NCBI RefSeq assembly: GCF_019047785.1
Contig: NZ_CP077290.1
Span: 2,232,001-2,296,000 of the forward strand
From: Enterobacter cancerogenus
GTDB taxonomy: Bacteria; Pseudomonadota; Gammaproteobacteria; Enterobacterales; Enterobacteriaceae
Reading direction: 5' to 3'
DNA: 64,000 bases
Shown here: piece after piece, positions 54,605 to 64,000 of the stretch
Position numbering within the stretch: the first letter of the stretch is position 1
Layout of the letters: each line of letters opens with the position of its first letter
Made by a program: the position numbers and the translations under genes
Notes under the pieces: generated by a model
What the model saw: only the letters and a program-made list of their open reading frames with translations
Database searches by the model: none
What the model was told of the DNA's origin: nothing

Positions 54605-55185
54605 CGCTTCAACCCGCTTTTACCCTGGCCGTCCAGGATGCCCAACAAAGTTTTCGTCGCCTGCTGAAAGCCATGAGCGAGCCGGGCGTCATCGTCTCGC
54701 TGCATCAGCTTTCGCAGGGCTGGCTGCCGCTGAACCTCGCCACCACCAGCGTGCTGCTGACGCTGGCCGACAACGACACGCCGGTGTGGCTTTCCGGCGC
54801 GATGGCGAACGATATTGCCTGTCAGAACCTGCGTTTTCACACCAGCGCCCCGCTGGTTGATCAGCCCCAGCAGGCGGTGTTTGCCGTGGCCGACGAGCAG
54901 ATCAGCCACGAGCAGCTCAACGCCCTGAGCGAAGGCAGCGCCGTGGCCCCGGAAACCAGCGCCACGCTGATCCTGCAGGTCGCCAGCCTGAGCGGTGGCC
55001 GCATGCTGCGCCTGACCGGCGCGGGCATTGCCGATGAACGCATGGTCGCCCCGCAGCTGCCGGAGTGCATCATCCATGAGCTAACCGAGCGCCCGCACCC
55101 ATTCCCGCTCGGCATCGACCTGATCCTCACCTGCGGCGAACGCCTGCTGGCGATCCCGCGGACCACCCACGTGGAGGTGTGCTGA
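54601..55185 (+). CDS. phnH: PhnH, carbon-phosphorus lyase core subunit
   Basis: A 194-residue subunit of the C-P lyase core, with a PLP-transferase-like fold in E. coli that binds PhnJ. It begins [20 protein letters not shown], and [20 protein letters not shown] near the C terminus matches the family. ATGA overlap with phnG and TGATG overlap with phnI show tight coupling. Confidence 0.95.
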   Translation: MTLQPAFTLAVQDAQQSFRRLLKAMSEPGVIVSLHQLSQGWLPLNLATTSVLLTLADNDTPVWLSGAMANDIACQNLRFHTSAPLVDQPQQAVFAVADEQISHEQLNALSEGSAVAPETSATLILQVASLSGGRMLRLTGAGIADERMVAPQLPECIIHELTERPHPFPLGIDLILTCGERLLAIPRTTHVEVC

Positions 55186-56249
55186 TGTACGTAGCCGTTA
55201 AAGGGGGCGAGAAGGCGATTGCCGCCGCCCATACGCTGCAGGCGCACCGGCGTCGGGGCGATGCCCAGCTTCCCGAGCTGAGCGTTGCCCAGGTTGAGCA
55301 GCAGTTAAACCTGGCCGTCGACCGCGTAATGACCGAAGGCGGCGTTGCCGACCGCGAGCTGGCGGCGCTGGCGCTGAAGCAGGCCAGCGGCGATAACGTC
55401 GAAGCGATTTTCCTGCTGCGTGCGTACCGCACTACGCTGGCAAAGCTGGCGGTGAGCGAGCCGGTGAATACCGCCGACATGCGCCTGGAGCGCCGTATCT
55501 CGGCCGTTTACAAGGATATTCCCGGCGGTCAGCTGCTTGGCCCGACCTACGATTACACCCACCGCCTGCTGGATTTCACCCTGCTGGCGAACGGCGACGC
55601 GCCGTCGCTTGCCACCTCCGATGCCGCGCAGGAAGCCTCTCCGCACGTCTTTAGCCTGCTGGCGAAGCAGAGCCTGGCAAAAGCGGAAGAAGATTCCGGC
55701 ACGGTGCCTGACGACATTACCCGCACGCCGCCGGTCTATCCGTGCTCACGCTCGTCGCGCCTGCAGCAACTGATGCGCGGCGACGAGGGGTATCTGCTGG
55801 CGCTGGCCTACTCCACCCAGCGCGGCTACGGGCGCAACCATCCGTTTGCGGCGGAGATCCGCAGTGGCTATATCAACGTCAATATCGTGCCGGAAGAGCT
55901 CGGTTTTGCAGTAAACGTCGGCGAACTGATGGTCACCGAATGCGAAATGGTTAACGGCTTTGTCGCGCCGGAGAACGATGACCCGCACTTTACCCGCGGA
56001 TACGGGCTGGTGTTCGGCATGGGCGAGCGCAAGGCGATGGCGATGGCGCTGGTTGACCGTGCGCTCCAGGCGCCGGACTACGGCGAGCACGTCGCAGGCC
56101 CGGCGCAGGACGAAGAGTTCGTGCTGGCCCACGCCGACAACGTCGAGGCCGCAGGCTTTGTGTCGCACCTCAAGCTGCCCCACTACGTCGATTTCCAGGC
56201 CGAACTGGAACTGCTGAAACGCCTGCAACGGGAGCGCAAACATGGCTAA
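55185..56249 (+). CDS. phnI: PhnI, carbon-phosphorus lyase core nucleosidase
   Basis: A 354-residue subunit that removes the base from ATP or GTP and, with PhnGHL, installs the phosphonate on ribose C1. Conserved segments: [57 protein letters not shown]. The ATG at 55185 overlaps the phnH stop, with GGAGG at 55173-55177. Same length as the E. coli protein. Overlaps phnJ by 8 bp. Confidence 0.96.
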   Translation: MYVAVKGGEKAIAAAHTLQAHRRRGDAQLPELSVAQVEQQLNLAVDRVMTEGGVADRELAALALKQASGDNVEAIFLLRAYRTTLAKLAVSEPVNTADMRLERRISAVYKDIPGGQLLGPTYDYTHRLLDFTLLANGDAPSLATSDAAQEASPHVFSLLAKQSLAKAEEDSGTVPDDITRTPPVYPCSRSSRLQQLMRGDEGYLLALAYSTQRGYGRNHPFAAEIRSGYINVNIVPEELGFAVNVGELMVTECEMVNGFVAPENDDPHFTRGYGLVFGMGERKAMAMALVDRALQAPDYGEHVAGPAQDEEFVLAHADNVEAAGFVSHLKLPHYVDFQAELELLKRLQRERKHG

Positions 56250-57087
56250 CTTAAGCGGCTACAACTTTGCCTATCTGGACGAGCAAACCAAACGCATGAT
56301 CCGCCGCGCCATCCTGAAAGCCGTCGCCATTCCGGGCTATCAGGTGCCGTTCGGCGGACGCGAAATGCCGATGCCCTACGGCTGGGGCACCGGCGGCATT
56401 CAGCTCACCGCCAGCGTCATCGGCGAAGCGGACGTGCTGAAGGTTATCGACCAGGGCGCGGACGACACCACCAACGCGGTGTCAATTCGCAACTTCTTCA
56501 AACGTGTCACGGGCGTGAACACCACCGAAAAAACCGAAGACGCGACGCTGATCCAGACCCGTCACCGCATCCCTGAAACGCCGCTCGCGGAAGATCAGAT
56601 TTTGATTTTCCAGGTGCCCATCCCCGAGCCGCTGCGCTTTATCGAGCCGCGCGAAACCGAGACCCGCACCATGCACGCTCTGGAAGAGTACGGCGTGATG
56701 CAGGTGAAACTGTATGAGGATATCGCCCGCTTCGGCCATATCGCCACCACTTACGCCTACCCGGTAAAGGTAAACGGGCGCTACGTGATGGACCCGTCCC
56801 CGATCCCGAAATTCGATAACCCGAAGATGGACATGATGCCCGCCCTCCAGCTGTTTGGTGCCGGGCGCGAAAAACGCATTTATGCCGTTCCGCCCTATAC
56901 CCGCGTGGAGAGTCTCGATTTTGACGACCATCCGTTTACGGTGCAGGCCTGGGACGAGCCGTGCGCCATCTGCGGCTCAACGCACAGCTATCTGGACGAA
57001 GTGGTGCTGGATGATACGGGCAAACGGATGTTTGTCTGCTCCGACACCGACTACTGCCGCCAACAGAGCGAGGCCAACAGCCAATGA
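56242..57087 (+). CDS. phnJ: PhnJ, radical SAM carbon-phosphorus lyase
   Basis: A 281-residue enzyme that breaks the C-P bond of ribosyl phosphonate phosphate to yield alkane and cyclic 1,2-phosphate ribose 5-phosphate. The unusual cluster ligands lie at the C terminus: C241, C244 (CAIC), C266 and C272 (CSDTDYC). GYNFAYLDEQTKRMIRRAIL and PYGWGTGGIQLT match E. coli. It overlaps phnI and phnK by 8 and 4 bp. Confidence 0.97.
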   Translation: MANLSGYNFAYLDEQTKRMIRRAILKAVAIPGYQVPFGGREMPMPYGWGTGGIQLTASVIGEADVLKVIDQGADDTTNAVSIRNFFKRVTGVNTTEKTEDATLIQTRHRIPETPLAEDQILIFQVPIPEPLRFIEPRETETRTMHALEEYGVMQVKLYEDIARFGHIATTYAYPVKVNGRYVMDPSPIPKFDNPKMDMMPALQLFGAGREKRIYAVPPYTRVESLDFDDHPFTVQAWDEPCAICGSTHSYLDEVVLDDTGKRMFVCSDTDYCRQQSEANSQ

Positions 57088-57839
57088 AACCGCTGCTTTC
57101 GGTTAACAACCTGACCCACCTTTACGCGCCGGGCAAAGGCTTTAGCGACGTGTCGTTCGAGCTGTGGCCAGGGGAAGTGCTGGGAATTGTCGGCGAGTCC
57201 GGCTCCGGCAAAACCACCCTGCTGAAATCGATCTCCGCGCGTCTGACGCCACAAAACGGCGACATTCTCTATGAGGGGGCATCGCTGTACGGCATGAGCG
57301 AGGCCGAGCGCCGCCGCCTGCTGCGCACCGAGTGGGGCGTAGTGCATCAGCACCCGATGGACGGCCTGCGCCGTCAGGTTTCGGCGGGGGGCAATATCGG
57401 CGAACGGCTGATGGCGACCGGCGCGCGCCACTACGGCAACATCCGCGCCACGGCGCAGCACTGGCTGGAGGAGGTTGAGATCCCCGCCTCGCGCATCGAC
57501 GATCTGCCAACCACCTTTTCCGGCGGTATGCAGCAGCGCTTACAGATTGCCCGCAATCTGGTGACCCATCCGAAGCTGGTGTTTATGGATGAGCCAACGG
57601 GCGGCCTCGACGTCTCCGTGCAGGCGCGACTGCTCGACCTGCTGCGCGGTCTGGTGGTGGAGCTGAACCTGGCGGTGGTGATTGTCACCCACGATTTGGG
57701 CGTTGCGCGCCTGCTGGCCGACCGTCTGCTGGTGATGAAGCAGGGTCAGGTGGTGGAAAGTGGGTTAACCGACCGCGTGCTCGACGATCCGCATCATCCG
57801 TACACCCAGCTGCTGGTGTCGTCGGTGTTGCAGAACTGA
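57084..57839 (+). CDS. phnK: PhnK, ABC-type ATPase of the C-P lyase complex
   Basis: A 251-residue soluble ABC ATPase with no membrane partner; in E. coli it docks as a dimer on the PhnGHIJ core. Walker [10 protein letters not shown], signature [13 protein letters not shown], Walker [13 protein letters not shown] are intact. It overlaps phnJ by 4 bp and is followed by a 172-bp spacer filled with three REP units before phnL. Confidence 0.95.
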   Translation: MKPLLSVNNLTHLYAPGKGFSDVSFELWPGEVLGIVGESGSGKTTLLKSISARLTPQNGDILYEGASLYGMSEAERRRLLRTEWGVVHQHPMDGLRRQVSAGGNIGERLMATGARHYGNIRATAQHWLEEVEIPASRIDDLPTTFSGGMQQRLQIARNLVTHPKLVFMDEPTGGLDVSVQARLLDLLRGLVVELNLAVVIVTHDLGVARLLADRLLVMKQGQVVESGLTDRVLDDPHHPYTQLLVSSVLQN

Positions 57840-57849
57840 GGCCGCTGTC

Positions 57850-57991
57850 GCCGGGTGGCGCTGCGCTTACCCGGCCTACGAACAGCCAAACAACACCACA
57901 CCTGTAGGCCGGGTAAGGCGAAGCCGCCACCCGGAAAATGACCACCGCACCAGTATTACCTGTAGGCCGGGTAAGCAAAGCGCCACCCGGC
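57850..57991. repeat. BIME: three REP units between phnK and phnL
   Basis: Units at 57850-57879 (GCCGGGTGGCG to CCGGCCTAC), 57903-57934 (TGTAGGCCGGGTAAGGC to CCACCCGG) and 57961-57991 (TGTAGGCCGGGTAAGC to CCACCCGGC). The second and third face the same way and opposite to the first. They lie within the operon and may set relative mRNA stability of the two halves. Confidence 0.9.
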
Positions 57992-58011
57992 AAAAATCCC
58001 GCGAGGCCAAC

Positions 58012-58692
58012 ATGATCCACGTTGAAAATGTCAGTAAAACCTTTGTGCTCCACCAGCAAAACGGCGTGCGCCTGCCGGTCCTGCAAAACGCCTCGCTTGA
58101 GGTCACCCGCGGCGAATGCGTAGTGCTGCACGGTCACTCCGGCAGCGGCAAATCCACCCTGCTGCGCTCCCTGTACGCCAACTACCTGCCGGACGAAGGC
58201 CATATTCGCATCCGTCATCACGACGAGTGGGTCGATCTTGTACAAGCCCCGGCGCGCAAGGTTCTCGAAGTGCGTCGCTCGACGATCGGCTGGGTCAGCC
58301 AGTTCCTGCGGGTGATCCCCCGCGTCTCGGCCCTGGACGTGGTCATGCAACCCCTGCTCGATCTCGGCATGCCGCGCGAGACCTGCACCGTCAAAGCTGC
58401 CGACCTGCTGACGCGCCTGAACGTGCCGGAACGCCTGTGGCACCTCGCCCCGTCGACCTTTTCCGGCGGCGAGCAGCAGCGCGTTAACATCGCGCGCGGC
58501 TTTATCGTCGACTACCCGATTCTCCTTCTCGACGAACCCACCGCTTCGCTGGACGAAAAAAACAGCGCGGCCGTGGTGGCGTTGATCGAACAGGCCAAAG
58601 CGCGCGGCGCGGCGATCGTCGGGATCTTCCACGACGAAGCCGTGCGCGCCCGCGTGGCGGACAGACTGCACCCGATGGGGACCCCTGCATGA
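58012..58692 (+). CDS. phnL: PhnL, ABC-type ATPase of the C-P lyase complex
   Basis: A 226-residue soluble ABC ATPase: Walker [10 protein letters not shown] (about residues 43-51), signature [14 protein letters not shown], Walker [13 protein letters not shown]. It is needed with PhnGHI for the first step of phosphonate breakdown. RBS CGAGG at 58001-58005. It overlaps phnM by 4 bp. The only gap in this half of the operon is the REP block upstream. Confidence 0.95.
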   Translation: MIHVENVSKTFVLHQQNGVRLPVLQNASLEVTRGECVVLHGHSGSGKSTLLRSLYANYLPDEGHIRIRHHDEWVDLVQAPARKVLEVRRSTIGWVSQFLRVIPRVSALDVVMQPLLDLGMPRETCTVKAADLLTRLNVPERLWHLAPSTFSGGEQQRVNIARGFIVDYPILLLDEPTASLDEKNSAAVVALIEQAKARGAAIVGIFHDEAVRARVADRLHPMGTPA

Positions 58693-59825
58693 TTATCAAT
58701 AACGTAAAGCTGGTGCTGGAAAATGAGGTGGTTGACGGCTCAATCGAGATCCAGGACGGCGTCATCCGCGCGTTCGCTGAAACCCAGAGCCGCGCGCCCG
58801 CGGCGATGGACGGCGACGGCGGCTGGCTGCTGCCGGGGCTGATCGAACTGCATACCGATAACCTGGACAAATTCTTCACCCCACGTCCGAAGGTCGACTG
58901 GCCCGCCCATTCAGCGATGAGCAGCCACGACGCGCTGATGGTCGCCAGCGGCATCACCACCGTGCTGGACGCGGTAGCCATCGGCGACGTGCGCGATGGC
59001 GGCGACCGCCTTGAGAATCTGGAGAAGATGATTAACGCCGTGGAAGAGACGCAGAAACGCGGCCTGAACCGCGCCGAGCATCGCCTGCATCTGCGCTGCG
59101 AACTGCCGCACCACACCACCCTGCCGCTGTTTGAAAAGCTGGTGGAGCGCGAGCCGGTTTCACTGGTCTCGCTAATGGATCACTCGCCCGGCCAGCGCCA
59201 GTTCGCCAACATTGAAAAATATCGCGAGTACTACCAGGGCAAATACTCCCTGAACAACGAGGAGATGGCCCGTTATGAAGAGGAGCAGCTGGCGCTGGCC
59301 GCGCAGTGGTCGCAGCCCAACCGCCTCGCCATTGCCGCGATGTGCCGGGCGCGCAGCATCGCCCTCGCAAGCCACGATGACGCCACGCACGATCATGTCT
59401 TCGAATCACACCAGCTTGGCAGCGTTATCGCTGAATTTCCTACCACGTTCGAAGCAGCAGACGCCTCACGCAGGCACGGTATGAACGTGCTGATGGGTGC
59501 ACCCAACATCGTGCGCGGCGGCTCCCACTCCGGCAACGTGGCGGCAAGCAAGCTCGCCTCGCTCGGCCTGCTGGATATTCTCTCCTCTGACTATTACCCG
59601 GCAAGCCTGCTGGACGCGGCCTTCCGCGTGGCGGATGACGATGACAACCGTTTCACCCTGCCGCAGGCGATCCGTCTGGTGACCAAAAACCCGGCATCGG
59701 CGCTGAATCTTCACGATCGCGGCGAGATTGCCGAAGGCAAACGGGCAGACCTGGTGCTGGCGCACCGCAAGGGCGAGCACGTTCATATCGACCATGTCTG
59801 GCGTCAGGGAAAACGGGTGTTCTGA
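58689..59825 (+). CDS. phnM: PhnM, RPnTP pyrophosphohydrolase
   Basis: A 378-residue amidohydrolase-superfamily enzyme that removes pyrophosphate from ribosylphosphonate triphosphate. The metal motif is [13 protein letters not shown] (around residue 50-60); further ligands lie in [19 protein letters not shown] and LSSDYYPAS. Same length as E. coli PhnM. Its stop overlaps the phnN start (TGATG). Confidence 0.96.
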   Translation: MIINNVKLVLENEVVDGSIEIQDGVIRAFAETQSRAPAAMDGDGGWLLPGLIELHTDNLDKFFTPRPKVDWPAHSAMSSHDALMVASGITTVLDAVAIGDVRDGGDRLENLEKMINAVEETQKRGLNRAEHRLHLRCELPHHTTLPLFEKLVEREPVSLVSLMDHSPGQRQFANIEKYREYYQGKYSLNNEEMARYEEEQLALAAQWSQPNRLAIAAMCRARSIALASHDDATHDHVFESHQLGSVIAEFPTTFEAADASRRHGMNVLMGAPNIVRGGSHSGNVAASKLASLGLLDILSSDYYPASLLDAAFRVADDDDNRFTLPQAIRLVTKNPASALNLHDRGEIAEGKRADLVLAHRKGEHVHIDHVWRQGKRVF

Positions 59826-60373
59826 TGGGAAAATTGATCTGGTTGATGGGGCCATCCGGCTCCGGTAAGGACAGCCTGCTGTCGGCCCTGCGCGAGCGCG
59901 AGCATGCGCAGCTGCTGGTCGCGCATCGCTATATTACCCGCCCGGCCCATGCCGGGAGTGAGAACCACATTGCGCTAAGCGAGCAGGAGTTTTTCACCCG
60001 CGCCGGGCAAAACCTGCTGGCGCTAAGCTGGCACGCCAACGGCCTGTACTACGGCGTCGGCATTGAGATCGACCTGTGGCTGCATGCCGGTTTCGACGTG
60101 CTGGTTAACGGCTCGCGCGCCCATCTGCCGCAGGCGCGCGCCCGCTATGCGGCGGCGCTGCTGCCGGTCTGCCTGGAGGTGTCGCCCGAGGTGTTGCGCC
60201 ATCGCCTGCACGCCCGGGGCCGCGAATCGGCCCGCGAAATCGATCAGCGGCTCGAACGGGCGGCGCGTTATACCCCGTCGGCGTGTCATATCCTCAATAA
60301 CGATGGAAGTTTGCTACAGTCAGTCGAGACCTTTTTATCGCTTATCCGCCAGAAGGAGAATCAGCATGCCTGA
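59825..60373 (+). CDS. phnN: PhnN, ribose 1,5-bisphosphate kinase
   Basis: A 182-residue P-loop kinase (guanylate-kinase fold) that makes PRPP from ribose 1,5-bisphosphate, linking phosphonate breakdown to nucleotide synthesis. Walker [10 protein letters not shown] at residues 10-18. [20 protein letters not shown] matches E. coli PhnN (185 aa). It overlaps phnO by 8 bp. Confidence 0.95.
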   Translation: MGKLIWLMGPSGSGKDSLLSALREREHAQLLVAHRYITRPAHAGSENHIALSEQEFFTRAGQNLLALSWHANGLYYGVGIEIDLWLHAGFDVLVNGSRAHLPQARARYAAALLPVCLEVSPEVLRHRLHARGRESAREIDQRLERAARYTPSACHILNNDGSLLQSVETFLSLIRQKENQHA

Positions 60374-60800
60374 CTGCCCGCTTCGCCCCGCCACCCCCGA
60401 CGACGCGCAAATCGTCTATTCCCTGATCTGCGAACTTAAGCAGGCAGAATTCGACCATCAGGCGTTTCACGCAGGCTATCTTGCCAACCTGCAGGACCAC
60501 AACATGCGCTACCAGCTTGCCGAACTGGACGGGCAGGTTATCGGCATGATCGGCCTGCATATGCAGTTTCACCTGCATCACGCCAGATGGATCGGCGAGA
60601 TCCAGGAGCTGGTGGTGATGCCGCAGGCGCGTGGGTTGAAAGTGGGCAGCCAACTGCTGGCGTGGGCAGAGGAGGTCGCGCGCCAGGCAGGTGCCGAGCT
60701 GACGGAGCTGTCCACCAGCGTGAAGCGCGTGGATGCGCACCGCTTTTATCTACGCGAAGGGTACACGCAAAGCCATTTCAGGTTCACCAAACCGCTGTAA
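60366..60800 (+). CDS. phnO: PhnO, aminoalkylphosphonate N-acetyltransferase
   Basis: A 144-residue GNAT acetyltransferase. The acetyl-CoA motif [23 protein letters not shown] is split around residues 80-102. E. coli PhnO acetylates aminoalkylphosphonates, which is needed to use 1-aminoalkylphosphonates. RBS AGAAGGAG before ATG 60366, inside the end of phnN. Same length as E. coli. Confidence 0.95.
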   Translation: MPDCPLRPATPDDAQIVYSLICELKQAEFDHQAFHAGYLANLQDHNMRYQLAELDGQVIGMIGLHMQFHLHHARWIGEIQELVVMPQARGLKVGSQLLAWAEEVARQAGAELTELSTSVKRVDAHRFYLREGYTQSHFRFTKPL

Positions 60801-60809
60801 AGGTACGAT

Positions 60810-61568
60810 ATGAGTCTGACGATTACGTTAACGGGCACGGGTGGCGCTCAGCTGGTGCCGGTATTTGGCTGCGACTGTCCGGCCTGCCGCCGGGCGCGGT
60901 TGCAGGAAAATCACCGTCGTCGTCCCTGCAGCGCGGCGGTCAAATTCAATGACGCGGTGACCCTGCTGGATGCGGGCATTCCACACCTGATGGACGACTG
61001 GCCGGCTGGCAGCTTCCAGCAGTTTTTACTGACGCATTACCATATGGATCATGTTCAGGGACTGTTTCCCCTGCGCTGGGGCGTGGGCGCGGCAATCCCG
61101 GTGTACGGTCCGCCGGACGAGGCGGGCTGCGATGATCTGTTCAAACACCCCGGCATTCTCGATTTCAGCCATAGGGTCGAGCCCTTTGTCGTCTTCGAAC
61201 TTCAGGGTCTGCGAGTCACGCCGCTGCCGCTTAACCACTCAAAGCTGACCTTTGGCTACCTGCTGGAAAGCGCTCACAGCCGCGTGGCCTGGCTGTCCGA
61301 CACCGCCGGTCTGCCGGAGAAAACGGTCAAGTTCCTGCTCAACAACCGGCCACAGGCGATGATCATCGACTGTAGTCATGAACCACGCGCCGAAACGCCG
61401 CGCAACCATTGTGATCTCAACACGGTCATCGCCCTGAACAAGGTGATTGGTTGCCCGCAGGTGATCCTGACGCATATCAGCCATCAGTTTGACGTCTGGA
61501 TGATGGATAACCCGCTGCCGGAAGGGTTTGAAGCGGGCTATGACGGGATGGTGCTGGCGCTGGACTAG
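60810..61568 (+). CDS. phnP: PhnP, cyclic ribose phosphate phosphodiesterase
   Basis: A 252-residue metallo-beta-lactamase-fold phosphodiesterase that opens 5-phosphoribosyl 1,2-cyclic phosphate to ribose 1,5-bisphosphate, the PhnN substrate. The metal motif [10 protein letters not shown] (around residue 76-85) and the structural zinc cysteines ([10 protein letters not shown], residues 21-30) are present. Last phn gene. RBS AAAGG at 60799-60803. A repeat unit follows 4 bp after the stop. Confidence 0.96.
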   Translation: MSLTITLTGTGGAQLVPVFGCDCPACRRARLQENHRRRPCSAAVKFNDAVTLLDAGIPHLMDDWPAGSFQQFLLTHYHMDHVQGLFPLRWGVGAAIPVYGPPDEAGCDDLFKHPGILDFSHRVEPFVVFELQGLRVTPLPLNHSKLTFGYLLESAHSRVAWLSDTAGLPEKTVKFLLNNRPQAMIIDCSHEPRAETPRNHCDLNTVIALNKVIGCPQVILTHISHQFDVWMMDNPLPEGFEAGYDGMVLALD

Positions 61569-61572
61569 CCGG

Positions 61573-61617
61573 TTTTCTCCCTCTCCCTGTGGGAGAGGGC
61601 CGGGGTGAGGGCATCAG
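61573..61617. repeat. Second copy of the 45-nt repeat, after phnP
   Basis: Identical over 45 nt to 52512-52556: TTTTCTCCCTCTCCC, GGGAGAGGGCC, GGGGTGAGGGCATCAG. The CCCTCTCCC/GGGAGAGGG part can form a hairpin and may end the phn transcript and that of convergent yjdP. Confidence 0.9.
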
Positions 61618-61628
61618 GCCGCACGGTA

Positions 61629-61943
61629 TCACCTATCGTAATCATCCTCTAACCGCCGCTCATCTTCCTCTAACTGCCGCCGATCGTCGTCGAGCTGGCG
61701 CTGACGTTCATCCAGGCGACGGCGTCTGTCCTCGAGCTGCCTGCGGCGATCGTCATACTGGCGGCTGTCCGTACGGCGACGATCGTCATACCGATCATCA
61801 TCATCGCTACGGCTGTTGCCGGGATTATAGGCGTCGTTAATCGCCTGCTGAATGTTGCCAATGGCATCATCAATCACATCGGCATGAACCTGGCCGGTCA
61901 GCGTCAGCAGGCCAAATAACAGAGCGGTAGAGTAACGTTTCAT
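61629..61943 (-). CDS. yjdP: YjdP, small exported charged-repeat protein
   Basis: A 104-residue protein with a signal peptide (about 1-21, ending VHA) and a mature part that begins DVIDDAIGNIQQAINDAYNP, then a very charged region rich in Arg, Asp and Gln (DDRRRQLEDRRRRLDERQRQ and similar), probably a single long helix. It matches E. coli YjdP, also next to phnP. Function unknown. It is convergent with the phn operon. Confidence 0.92.
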   Translation of the reverse strand: MKRYSTALLFGLLTLTGQVHADVIDDAIGNIQQAINDAYNPGNSRSDDDDRYDDRRRTDSRQYDDRRRQLEDRRRRLDERQRQLDDDRRQLEEDERRLEDDYDR

Positions 61944-62061
61944 AAAGCCAGTCTCGCAGCGGTTGAGCTGGCTTTACGGTAATGAACGTCCCGGGAGCGA
62001 GGTAGCGGAGAAATCTCAAATAATCCTCGCCTGCTTTGTCACATACACGGCCCGTTCGACA

Positions 62062-62075
62062 CGTCAATTTTGACG
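62062..62075. promoter_or_regulatory. Candidate activator palindrome upstream of fdhF
   Basis: CGTCAA-TT-TTGACG, a perfect palindrome about 100 bp upstream of the fdhF transcription start. FhlA binds upstream activating sites at about this distance in E. coli fdhF. The match to an FhlA site was not verified. Confidence 0.4.
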
Positions 62076-62146
62076 ATTGACCGCTTTTCGTCAGGGTTCT
62101 GACGACACATCGCCCGTAGCGTCAGGCAATACCCACATCAAAAACA

Positions 62147-62163
62147 TGGCATAGAAGCTGCAT
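62147..62163 (+). promoter_or_regulatory. Sigma-54 promoter of fdhF
   Basis: TGGCAT-AGAAG-CTGCA fits the -24/-12 consensus TGGCAC-N5-TTGCA with GG and GC correctly spaced. It is close to the E. coli fdhF promoter and lies 38 bp before the start codon. Confidence 0.88.
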
Positions 62164-62200
62164 AGTCACTGCGAAAGAATTGACTAACGGGAGCAGACTG

Positions 62201-64000
62201 ATGAAAAAAGTCGTCACGGTGTGTCCTTATTGTGCCTCAGGTTGCAAGATCCACCTGGTGGTCGATAACGGCAAAATCGTCCGGGCGGAGGCAGCACAGG
62301 GGAAAACCAACCAAGGGACGCTGTGCCTGAAAGGCTACTATGGCTGGGATTTTATTAACGATACCCAGATCCTTACCCCGCGCCTGAAAACCCCCATGAT
62401 CCGCCGCGAGCGCGGTGGCAGGCTGGAATCCGTCTCCTGGGACGAGGCGCTGGACTACGTCGCCACGCGCCTGAGCGCCATCAAAGCCAAGTACGGTCCG
62501 GATGCCATTCAGACCACCGGCTCGTCGCGCGGGACAGGGAATGAAACCAACTATGTGATGCAAAAATTCGCACGCGCCGTTATTGGTACCAATAACGTCG
62601 ACTGCTGCGCGCGCGTTTGACACGGCCCATCGGTTGCAGGTCTGCACCAGTCGGTCGGTAACGGCGCAATGAGTAATGCGATTAACGAAATAGATAACAC
62701 CGATCTGGTGTTTATCTTTGGCTATAACCCGGCGGATTCTCACCCTATCGTCGCCAATCACGTGATTAACGCGAAGCGCAACGGGGCGAAAATCATCGTC
62801 TGCGATCCGCGTAAAATCGAAACTGCGCGCATCGCGGATATGCACATCGCGCTGAAAAACGGCTCGAATATCGCGCTGCTGAATGCGATGGGGCACGTCA
62901 TCATTGAGGAAAATCTCTACGACCAGGCGTTTGTCGCCAGCCGTACAGAGGGCTTTGAAGAGTACCGGAAAATTGTCGAAGGTTATACGCCAGAGTCGGT
63001 TGAAGCGATAACCGGCGTCAGCGCGCAGGAAATTCGCCAGGCCGCGCGGATGTACGCGGGGGCAAAAACCGCAGCTATCCTGTGGGGCATGGGCGTTACC
63101 CAGTTCTATCAGGGCGTGGAAACCGTGCGTTCGCTGACCAGCCTCGCGATGCTGACCGGCAACCTCGGCAAAGCGCACGTCGGCGTAAACCCGGTACGTG
63201 GGCAGAACAACGTGCAGGGCGCGTGTGATATGGGAGCGCTGCCGGATACCTATCCGGGCTATCAGTACGTGAAAGACCCGGAAAACCGCACGAAGTTTGC
63301 GAAGGCCTGGGGCGTGGAGAGCCTGCCTGAGCACACCGGCTATCGTATCAGCGAGCTGCCGCACCGCGCGGCGCACGGCGAAGTGCGCGCGGCCTACATC
63401 ATGGGCGAAGATCCGCTCCAGACCGACGCCGAGCTGTCTGCGGTGCGCAAAGGGTTTGAGGATCTTGAGCTGGTGATTGTGCAGGACATCTTTATGACCA
63501 AAACGGCGGCCGCGGCGGATGTGATTTTACCGTCGACCTCCTGGGGCGAGCATGAAGGTGTCTACACCGCAGCGGATCGCGGCTTCCAGCGCTTCTTCAA
63601 AGCGGTAGAGCCAAAGTGGGACCTGAAAACGGACTGGCAGATCATCAGCGAAATTGCCACCCGCATGGGTTATCCAATGCACTACAACAACACGCAGGAG
63701 ATCTGGGACGAGCTGCGAAATCTGTGTCCGGACTTCACCGGTGCCACCTATGAAAAAATGGGTGAGCTGGGGTACATCCAGTGGCCGTGCCGCGATGAGT
63801 CAGACGCCGATCAGGGCACGTCGTATCTCTTTGAAGAGAAGTTCGACACCCCGAACGGGCTGGCGCAGTTCTTCACCTGCGACTGGGTCGCGCCTGTCGA
63901 TAAACTCACCGACGAGTATCCGATGGTGCTCTCCACGGTGCGTGAGGTGGGCCACTACTCCTGCCGTTCAATGACCGGCAACTGTGCTGCGCTCGCCGCG
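62201..64000 (+). CDS. fdhF: FdhF, formate dehydrogenase H, selenoprotein, 3' part missing
   Basis: Molybdopterin selenoenzyme that oxidises formate in the formate hydrogenlyase complex. 600 codons are present, read through an in-frame TGA at 62618-62620; the E. coli protein has 715 residues. The 4Fe-4S ligands are in CPYCASGCKIHL and GTLCLKGYYGW. TGA is codon 140, exactly the selenocysteine position of E. coli FdhF, flanked by VDCCARV and HGPSVAGLHQSVG. The start ATG 62201 follows GGGAG. Sigma-54 and FhlA control is expected. Without the selenocysteine reading the gene would wrongly be split in two. Confidence 0.96.
62618..62660 (+). promoter_or_regulatory. Selenocysteine codon and SECIS element of fdhF
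   Basis: TGA followed at once by CACGGCCCATCGGTTGCAGG and TCTGCACCAGTCGGTCGGT (two pieces). The sequence is almost identical to the E. coli fdhF bSECIS hairpin, with the GGTTGCAGGTC apical region bound by SelB. Confidence 0.92.

Noticed and set aside
62180..62620. Reading fdhF as a truncated 146-codon gene or pseudogene
   Set aside because: The stop is the selenocysteine UGA with a SECIS hairpin after it, and the frame continues to the window end.

Overview
The window is chromosomal DNA from an enteric bacterium (Enterobacteriaceae). Nearly every gene aligns by eye with an Escherichia coli K-12 gene from the 92-95 min region. Several features point to Enterobacter or a close relative (Lelliottia, Citrobacter) rather than Escherichia: a divergent ampR-ampC pair next to frdD, an ecnR regulator beside ecnAB, kdgT beside proP, an rRNA operon after pheU, and REP elements of the GCCGGGTGGCG type. 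No phage, insertion sequence, integrase or CRISPR array was seen.

Layout. 1-13 kb: 5' part of amiB, tsaE, nnr, queG, a DnaA-box-rich spacer resembling datA, the glyVXY tRNA cluster, orn, rsgA, psd-mscM, yjeM, epmA. 13-21 kb: frdABCD, ampR/ampC, blc, gdx (sugE) behind a guanidine-II riboswitch, ecnR, ecnB, ecnA. 21-28 kb: efp, epmB, yjeI, a yjiHG pair in an unusual place, groL-groS with a sigma-32 promoter, yjeH, fxsA. 28-34.6 kb: aspA, dcuA, cutA-dsbD, yjdC, pheU. 34.8-36 kb: one AT-rich accessory gene coding for a GT80-type (sialyltransferase-like) glycosyltransferase, the most unusual item here. 36-41.5 kb: a complete rRNA operon on the minus strand (16S, tRNA-Glu, 23S, 5S). 41.6-49 kb: a NicO-family metal transporter, proP, kdgT, yjcZ-crfC. 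49.6-62 kb: yjdM, yjdN and the complete 14-gene phosphonate operon phnCDEFGHIJKLMNOP, then yjdP. 62.2-64 kb: 5' part of the selenoprotein gene fdhF with its in-frame UGA.

How the genes work together. AspA makes fumarate from aspartate, DcuA exchanges fumarate/aspartate for succinate, and FrdABCD reduces fumarate: an anaerobic fumarate respiration set, with fdhF for formate disproportionation at the far end. Efp, EpmB and EpmA are a translation factor and two of its lysine-modification enzymes. The phn operon has uptake (CDE), regulator (F), carbon-phosphorus lyase core and accessory proteins (GHIJKL) and downstream processing (MNOP), preceded by a probable Pho box. AmpR-AmpC looks like an intact inducible class C beta-lactamase system.

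Limits: identifications rest on remembered family sequences and motifs. No alignment or database search was run. Promoter and operator calls are by eye.
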